Assembly: GCA_028564705.1 (NCBI GenBank)
Contig: JAPXFQ010000127.1
Location: 2,666,001-2,730,000, forward strand
Direction of reading: 5' to 3'
DNA length: 64,000 nt
DNA from: Apricaphanius iberus
Lineage: Eukaryota; Chordata; Actinopteri; Cyprinodontiformes; Aphaniidae
Shown: positions 57,671 through 64,000 of the stretch, piece by piece
Position numbering within the stretch: the stretch's first letter is position 1
How the letters are laid out: each line of letters opens with the position of its first letter
The notes under the pieces: generated by a model
Database searches by the model: none
Told to the model about the DNA's origin: nothing
Seen by the model: the letters and a program-made list of their open reading frames with translations, nothing else
Program-made: the position numbers and the translations under genes

Positions 57671-57676
57671 AATAAA
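57671..57676 (+). other. GPCR polyadenylation signal
   Basis: AATAAA in CAAATAAATGTCAG lies about 410 nt after the GPCR stop codon and is the most likely 3' end signal. Confidence 0.6.
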
Positions 57677-57719
57677 TGTCAGTAGTGGTTATTACTTGAG
57701 ACTTTTGCTGATTTATCTG

Positions 57720-59540
57720 TGTGATAAAAAAGGAAAAAAAAAAACAAAGAAAACATTATTTTTCTTTCTTTTATTACCCTTTAACTGAGTTTATTTTCAG
57801 CGTGGCAGTGTGAGTCTCCACATAAATATAAAATCTATCAGTAACTAAATTTATGTTTCAATTTTATCTAAGATATTTTTAAAATCTTGCTATTTATTAT
57901 CATTTTGGCTGATACACAAAGGGAAAGTAATCATGGAAGACAGGAAACAGATGAAGACAATTAGATGAAGGGAGAGGAGTGACCTAGACAGGGGGGAAGT
58001 CACACCGTGACAGCAAGTAAAAAAATACTCAATTTTAATCAATATTATTTATTTAGGTTTAGGATTACAAAATTCAAATAACTAATTCAAATAACATACT
58101 TCATATCAGAGCATACTGTGCACCAATTTAATCTTCTAAAAGCGAAACACTTATGCAATAAAAGTGAATGTGCATGTTTGTACAAAATAATTAAGTGCTA
58201 ATCCACAAGAAAAATTATTTAAAGGGTAAGAAAACCCAACAATATCCATTGTTGACATCTACAGATAAATATTTTTACTCAGTCTATTTTTAAAGAACTT
58301 GTGCTTTCTTAGAAAGAGTACGTCCTTATAATTCTATAACCAGTTTCTTCAGGATCTCAAAGCTCTACTTAAAACCAGGTGGATAGTTCAGGTTCAAACC
58401 CACTCCTCTAAGGGGGTGTAGTTTAGTCGCAAACATGACCTGAACAAGCTATTTTAACATAATTTTTTTTTAAAACACTTACCTCTGACAACCCCAAAGA
58501 GTATGTTAAGTGTTTAAGACTTTGTACTGTTAAAGCAAGAAACAAAACAAAATCTTGTTAGCTTTGTAAAATATATTAATGTCAAATTCACAACCACTTT
58601 TTCCCCCTTCTTATCAGTGCAGCTACATGAAAAGAAACCACAAAGAAATATGAAATATCAAACTCTTGAGCATTTGCTTGAATTCCTACAGCTTTCAGTC
58701 AAGTAATTTAGGGGCAAAGTTCACATGAACAGCTTGATTTTGATTGCTACCACTGCGTGGTAATCAGGCATATCTCTGATTTGCTGCCACCTAAGGAGCA
58801 AGAAGGGAGCATTTCATACAAGCGAACACTTACTTTTCAATTCATAATGTATATATTCTGAACTCTTTCTTCCCTCCTTTTTTTCTAACTACAAAAATTT
58901 TTTAGGAAGACAGAAATCCATATACATTTTCTGTCAATCTACCAAAGATTGAATTAAATTGAAATACCAGTGCTTTATTGTTGAAACTATGGGTAAATAG
59001 CTTTCCTTGATCAAATGAATAATATTTTTCTCTGTTAGGTTACATAAGTTATTATATCTGACTAACTGCAATCAAAATGTTGGTAAATTTTTCTAAAACC
59101 AAGTTATAATTATAAAAAGTTTACGTGATCTTATAATAAGCAATAAAAAAATAGTCTGGATCTCAGGGAAACTATGTAGATATTTCTAATAAGCCTCAGG
59201 ATATACATGTTGACTTATATTTTCCTATATTTTGTTCTTTTTTTGATACAATATGTATTTCAAAAACTGAATTTTGTTTGGGTAAATCTGAACTTTTTTC
59301 ATGTACGTCAAATTAATAATTCCACAGCTCTTTGATTTGATCAAGTATATAATTATAAATAATTATACCTAATCATAAACATTGGCCCCTTAGGGAACTT
59401 GTTGGCACTGTTCCTCTTTGCCCTCTACGCCGCAGACTTCTCCATCAACTCCCCACCCTGCCATCTACAGAAGTTGTTAAAGACCATTAAATCTCTCCAA
59501 TCTCTGAAGTGGGCCAACATCTTTACCTCCAGCCATAGAG
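57720..59540. other. Spacer before the BEL/Pao element
   Basis: A+T-rich sequence with no recognised gene or RNA. A short open frame at 59399-59611 has a LYAADFS-like word that might be a LINE relic, but the evidence is weak. Confidence 0.4.
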
Positions 59541-59545
59541 GGCAG

Positions 59546-60461
59546 TGTTGTCATGGTCTATTAAAAAAAAGGGATCATTTTACAAAAGCACTTTTATTTT
59601 GCAGTTCGTGAAAGGAAGTTCAGCTGGCGCTCACCTTTCATGTGATGCAGTATTAAAATGCTACCAGTGAGTGAAGTGAGACGAATTTACGGTTACGGAC
59701 GGAATATTTAGCTTTACAAACGAGTGGATTTCTACCTCTTAGCTCCTGGCTGATGAAGGGCACAAGGTATTGTTTTTATTTAATTTTCTTCTGATCTTTG
59801 AGAGACTGTGTTTATCGTATCAATCTCCTCTAAGCTGTTAGTGGGTCGTTAGCATATGTGCAGATGGTAAATCAGTGATATGTTATATAGAGTGTGTGAT
59901 TAATTGCTACTGTCACATTCTTAACACTGTGTAGTATTATTGCCCTGTTTCCTACGTCCGAGCGATCATTCATAGGAAATTAGACCCTTATTTGGTCAAT
60001 GTTATGTTTAGCCTTTTCCCTCTGAATTGAGATCGTCAGCTTTCAAAATATCTCATAGTTAAATTAATTCAGTGGTCATTTAGTCCATATTGCATTTTAA
60101 AAGGAGATTGTTGCAATTAAAACAATTTATAAATTCATACTGGTCAGATGTAACATTATAGCACTTTGAAATAAGCTTGTTACTTGTTTAAAACTCATTT
60201 TTTTTTTTACAGGTTCTTTAAACTTAATTAAATATTGTTATTGTTTGATAAATAATTCATATTTACTATAAGGCATCTATTTATGAGCCTGAATAATGCT
60301 ATTTATGGTTTAGTCATTTATATATACATTTGCAACTTATACATTTATAGACATTTGTATACAATTTGCCGTCACGTGTCTAATGTTTATTCTTTGATTG
60401 GTTTATTCAGCTCTTATGGTGTTTTGGAAGGTTTTTTGGGAAAATAAATTCTTCTTCAACA
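59546..60461 (+). repeat. Candidate 5' LTR of BEL/Pao element
   Basis: The stretch starts TGTTG and ends CAACA, the short inverted ends expected of an LTR. It has an AATAAA at about 60442 and lies just upstream of the gag start. The borders are inferred, since the 3' LTR is outside the window and cannot be compared. Its bases 59861-59890 nearly match a patch inside the pol region at 63090-63119. Confidence 0.4.
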
Positions 60462-60565
60462 TCAGTTCGTGAGAGTGAATCGCATCAGTTCGGCCGGGAA
60501 TGCTACAGTAAGAGCTTCACCCAGAAGATCAACAGCTTTACCTTATCTGTCCCCCTGTAAAGAAA

Positions 60566-61633
60566 ATGGACGCTTCTGAAAATAACGACCCAGACCAGCA
60601 GTTGGATGCGCCTCATAACGAAATGGAAGAGGAGGAGCTTCACCGCTCTGGTCGACAACGCAACCCCACAGAGAAGATGCGTGCATATAAAAAGGAGGAG
60701 TCCCTAAAAAAGGAGAAAAGATTGATCCAGCTATACGAACAATGGAAGGACTGTGCTCGCAACACAAGGGAAAAGATTAAAACAGACGTTAGTGAGAGCC
60801 AACTGGTAGCACTTCTTAATGTCCAAGATAGCATAGCCCTGAACAGACTGCCAACAACAGAACCACCTGTGTTCAGTGGTGATCCTATCCAGTTCATTGA
60901 GTGGAAGGCTGCATTTGTGTCGCTCATCGGTGGAAAGGCTGTTTCTTCTGCTGACAAGCTGCACAATTTAAGAAGGTATGTTGCTGGGCCAGCTCGTATA
61001 TCTCTTGATGGCATCTTCTGCCAGGAACCCCCCGCCCACTACTTTCCTCTTGATGGCATCTTCTATAGGAAAGATGAACAGGCCTATAATGATGCATGGA
61101 ACAAACTGAACCAACGGTATGGACAGCCATTTGTCATACAAAAGGCATTTAGAGAAAAACTAGCCAAGTGGCCTAAGATTCAGCCCAAAGATTCAGAAGG
61201 TTTCAGAGAATTCTCAGATTTCTTAAATGCATGTCATCAAGCTATGCCTCATGTCAAGGGGCTTGAAATATTAAATGACTGTGATGAAAATCAGAAACTA
61301 GTACTCAAATTACCAGATTGGGCAGCATCACGGTGGAACCGTTGGGTCACGCAGACACTGATTGAGACTCATGACTTTCCAAAGCTTATAGATTTTGTGG
61401 ACTTCATGTCCATGGAAGCAGAGATTACTTGTAATCCAGTCACCTCCTTCAGCGCTCTTCGTGCCTCTGACCCCACTTCAGAAAAGGGGAACCTCAAGGA
61501 CAGCAAAAGGAACAAAGCTAACTTCTTTCACATCCAAACAGCTAAACAAACAAACAAAACAATGACAACAAACAAAGGTCACCTAAAGGAAGTTTCAAAA
61601 TGTGTCTCTTCTGCAAAGACACCAAGCATATGA
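60566..61633 (+). pseudogene. BEL/Pao gag (DUF1759-like), frame-broken
   Basis: The 355-residue frame starts at the first ATG after the leader. A charged, coiled-coil-prone N-terminal part (about residues 40-90) is followed by a PVFSGDPIQFIEWKAAF block (about 99-115), the usual start of the Pao gag core, and by a DEQAYNDAWNKLNQRYGQPF block. The frame is lost just before the zinc knuckles, which continue in another frame from about 61600. Gag forms the particle and packages the element's RNA in this family. Confidence 0.85.
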
Positions 61634-61812
61634 TTCACAATTGTGCTAAATTTGTGGCAAAGTCATTAGAAGAGAAATGGAAATATGTGAAGGTGGACAA
61701 TCTCTGCTATGGTTGCATGAAACTAGGCCACAGTGCAAAATTCTGCCGTCACCATCTATCCTGTGACTCCTGCAATGGTAGACATCCAACGTGTCTACAT
61801 GATGAAAACTAA
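61600..61812 (+). pseudogene. Gag zinc-knuckle segment
   Basis: Two CX2CX4HX4C knuckles (CLFCKDTKHMIHNC and CYGCMKLGHSAKFC) and a third cysteine/histidine cluster (CDSCNGRHPTCLH) lie in a frame different from the upstream gag. The segment ends at an in-frame TAA at 61810-61812. Such knuckles bind the element's RNA. Confidence 0.85.
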
Positions 61813-61815
61813 AGA

Positions 61816-62259
61816 ATGAAAGTAAACTCTGCTCTAGCCTCAAACCAAGATAACATGGAGACAACTACTACTACATCTCACAAAGTAGATAATGGAGAGT
61901 CATCCACCAATACTTCAATGATTGTGCCAGCGTGGGTATCAACCGAGAGGAATCCAGGCTCTGATAAACTTGTTTATGCAATGCTTGACAACCAGAGTGA
62001 CAATGTGTTTGTCGATGGAGAGCTAAGCAACAAGCTACAAGCTGACTCGTGTCCCGTGAGATTGAAGTTGACAACCATGACCGCAAAGGATGTTGTCATG
62101 CCGAGCAAAAGGGTGTCAGGTCTCAAAGTAAGAGGCTACAACTCCCCCGTTGTTCTCAACCTGCCCCCTGCCTATACTATGGACTCCATTCCAGTGAACT
62201 GCACTCACATCCCTACTTGTGACACAGCACTGGACATTGGAAGCATCTCTCTACAATAG
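61816..62259 (+). pseudogene. BEL/Pao aspartic protease segment
   Basis: Same frame as the knuckles, after the TAA. It contains YAMLDNQSDNVFVDGEL, where D-N-Q-S sits at the place of the retropepsin catalytic D-T/S-G. That is the usual wording for Pao-type proteases. The frame is closed by TAG at 62257-62259, just before an A run (62262-62273), but recognisable sequence continues beyond it. Confidence 0.75.
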
Positions 62260-62274
62260 TGGAAAAAAAAAAAT

Positions 62275-64000
62275 CCACATCTACAGGATTTTGAGGTTGG
62301 TCTCGACAGCTGTCCAAAGGCTTTGGCACCAAAACAGGTGATATTAGGTGGCAATGATGAACCCTATGCAGTCCATACAGACCTAGGGTGGAGCATTTTT
62401 GGTCGCTTGTCTTCACACCATGAATCGCAAAGCTTCAATACCATCTGTCATAGAATCAGCAGAGCTCCCCCCAGTGACTCCAGCGGATGTTATTAAGGTA
62501 TTGGAGTCTGACTTCAAAGACGCAGGTGAAGATAACAAAACTGTCTCACAGGATGACATCCTCTTTTTAACCAAACTGCAGCAAGGCATAAGGAAGAACG
62601 ACCACGGGCATTACGAGATGCCTCTCCCCTTCAAAGAGAGACCTCACTTCCTTAACAAAAAGTAGCTTGCCATTGTAAGGCTCAATCATCTTAAAAGGAA
62701 ATTACTGAAAGATGAACGGTACAAGCAACATTATGTAAGGTTTATGGAAGAGGTCCTTGAGAGAGGTGATGCAGAAGAGATGCATGATGAAGGAAAGGAT
62801 GAAGAGAAGTGGTACATCCCTCACCATGGAGTGTATCACCCTAAAAAGCCAGACAAGCTTCGTGTTGTCTTTGATTGCTCTGCCAAGTACCAGGGAACCA
62901 GCCTTATTGATCACTTGCTCCAAGGCCCAGATTTAATGAATAAGCTAACTTGTGTTCTTTTAAGATTCAGAAAACATCCCGTTGCCCTTATGTGTGATGT
63001 TGAAAATATGTTTCACCAATTTCATGTTGAAGTAGCAGATCGAAACTATCTCCGCTTTCTCTGGTGGAAAAATTGTAAAAGACCACGGTCAGATGGTAAA
63101 TCAGTGATTTGTTATATAGACCGTGGTGCAACCTCATCACCTGGATGCGCCAACTATGGTCTGAAACACCTCGCAAAGGAGAATGAGTGCATGTATCCTC
63201 TTGGTTCAAAATTCATCATGACAGACTTTTATGTTGATGACGGTGTCAGCAGTGTAGCCAGCACAGAAGAAGCTGTCCAAGTAGCAAGAGAAGCTCGACA
63301 ACTGTGTGCCTTAGGTGGTCTTAGACTACACAAGTTTATTTCAAATGACAGAGTTGTCCTGGATAGCATTCCAATTTCTGAACTAGCCATTGATGTAAAG
63401 GCACTTGACCTCAGCTTTGATGACACACCTGTAGAAAGAGCTTTAGGGATCCACTGGCACATTGATTCTGACAGATTCAGATTCTCTTTTGACCCCAAAG
63501 ACCAGCCAGCAACACGCCGTGGCATACTATCCACAGTTGCATCACTGTATGATCCACTGGGCTTTATTGCTCCTTTCTTGCTCAGTGGAAAATTAGTGCT
63601 ACAAGAAATGTGCAGAAAAGGAACAGGCTGGGATGACCCTCTTATTAAAGAATTGCAGCCAAGGTGGGAACATTGGAAAGCTGATCTTGAGAACTTGGAA
63701 AGGATCAACATACCACGCTGCTATGTGCCTGCAGACTTTGGAAAGGTCATCAAAAGAGAACTTCATCACTTCTCTGATGCCAGCAACAGCGGATATGGCC
63801 AATGTTCCTATTTGAGACTTACCAACAAAGAAGGAAACATCCATTGTGCACTTGTTGCTGGTAAGTCTAGAGTTGCTCCCATTAAGGTGCAAACTATTCC
63901 CAGACTTGAACTCACAGCTGCTGTTGTCTCAGTTGCCATGAGCAATATGCTTAAACAGGAGCTGGAATATCTAGACATAGAAGAGCACTTCTGGACCGAC
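62275..64000 (+). pseudogene. BEL/Pao reverse transcriptase and RNase H start
   Basis: After a linker (APKQVILGGNDEPYA, frame change near 62440-62470, stop at 62663-62665), the frame is open to the window end. The reverse transcriptase shows LRVVFDCSA, LMCDVENMF and the catalytic YVDD at about 63230-63241. A segment with LYDPLGFIAP follows, then an FSDASNSGYG block near 63770 that begins the RNase H domain. 63090-63119 is an odd patch, described under findings. Confidence 0.85.

Larger units (their letters stand above)
59546..64000 (+). mobile_element. BEL/Pao LTR retrotransposon, 3' cut off
   Basis: The order is candidate LTR, gag, zinc knuckles, aspartic protease, reverse transcriptase, start of RNase H. 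This is the BEL/Pao order and wording. The window ends inside RNase H, so integrase and the 3' LTR are not seen. The coding region is broken: a frame change near 61590, in-frame stops at 61810-61812 and 62257-62259, another frame change near 62440-62470 and a stop at 62663-62665. From there to the window end the pol frame stays open. Confidence 0.9.

Overview
The window is nuclear DNA from a ray-finned (teleost) fish. The evidence is vertebrate-style split genes with GT/AG introns, AATAAA polyadenylation signals, an A+T-rich background, and many typical fish repeats: tRNA-derived SINEs, L2-type LINE 3' ends, Tc1-like transposons and a BEL/Pao LTR element. The species cannot be named from the sequence.

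Three protein-coding genes lie on the + strand. (1) cutc, the CutC copper-homeostasis-type protein, has 7 coding exons at 2605-10734 (251 aa). (2) abcc2, the multidrug-resistance-associated protein MRP2, has 32 coding exons at 15670-47647 (1566 aa). All 32 exons join in phase, and both nucleotide-binding domains keep their motifs. The order cutc then abcc2 in the same direction is the CUTC-ABCC2 order of tetrapods, which supports orthology. (3) A multi-exon class A GPCR has 6 coding exons at 53871-57258 (406 aa). It has a ghrelin/neuromedin/TRH-receptor-like core but altered TM6 and TM7 switch motifs; I cannot name it.

The rest is introns and spacers full of mobile DNA. At 1-2000 there are old repeats, an 18-bp-stem hairpin and a SINE, then the likely cutc promoter near 2075. 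The cutc introns hold a Tc1 remnant and a SINE. The abcc2 introns hold two opposed copies of one terminal-inverted-repeat element around exons 2-5, a three-layer transposon nest in intron 22, and a 178-base tract of only A and C plus a Tc1-like copy in intron 27. Between abcc2 and the GPCR lie L2 pieces inside a palindromic element. From about 59546 to the window end is a decayed BEL/Pao retrotransposon (gag with zinc knuckles, protease, reverse transcriptase, start of RNase H).

The most interesting items are: a 2.5-kb G+C-rich, hairpin-rich, polyadenylated retroposon with a clear target-site duplication in abcc2 intron 22; a 30-base patch in the BEL/Pao pol region that nearly matches the element's own 5' region and sits in an 8-bp inverted repeat; the inverted repeat pair around abcc2 exons 2-5; the A/C-only tract; and the unusual GPCR. 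I found no prokaryotic features and no CRISPR array.
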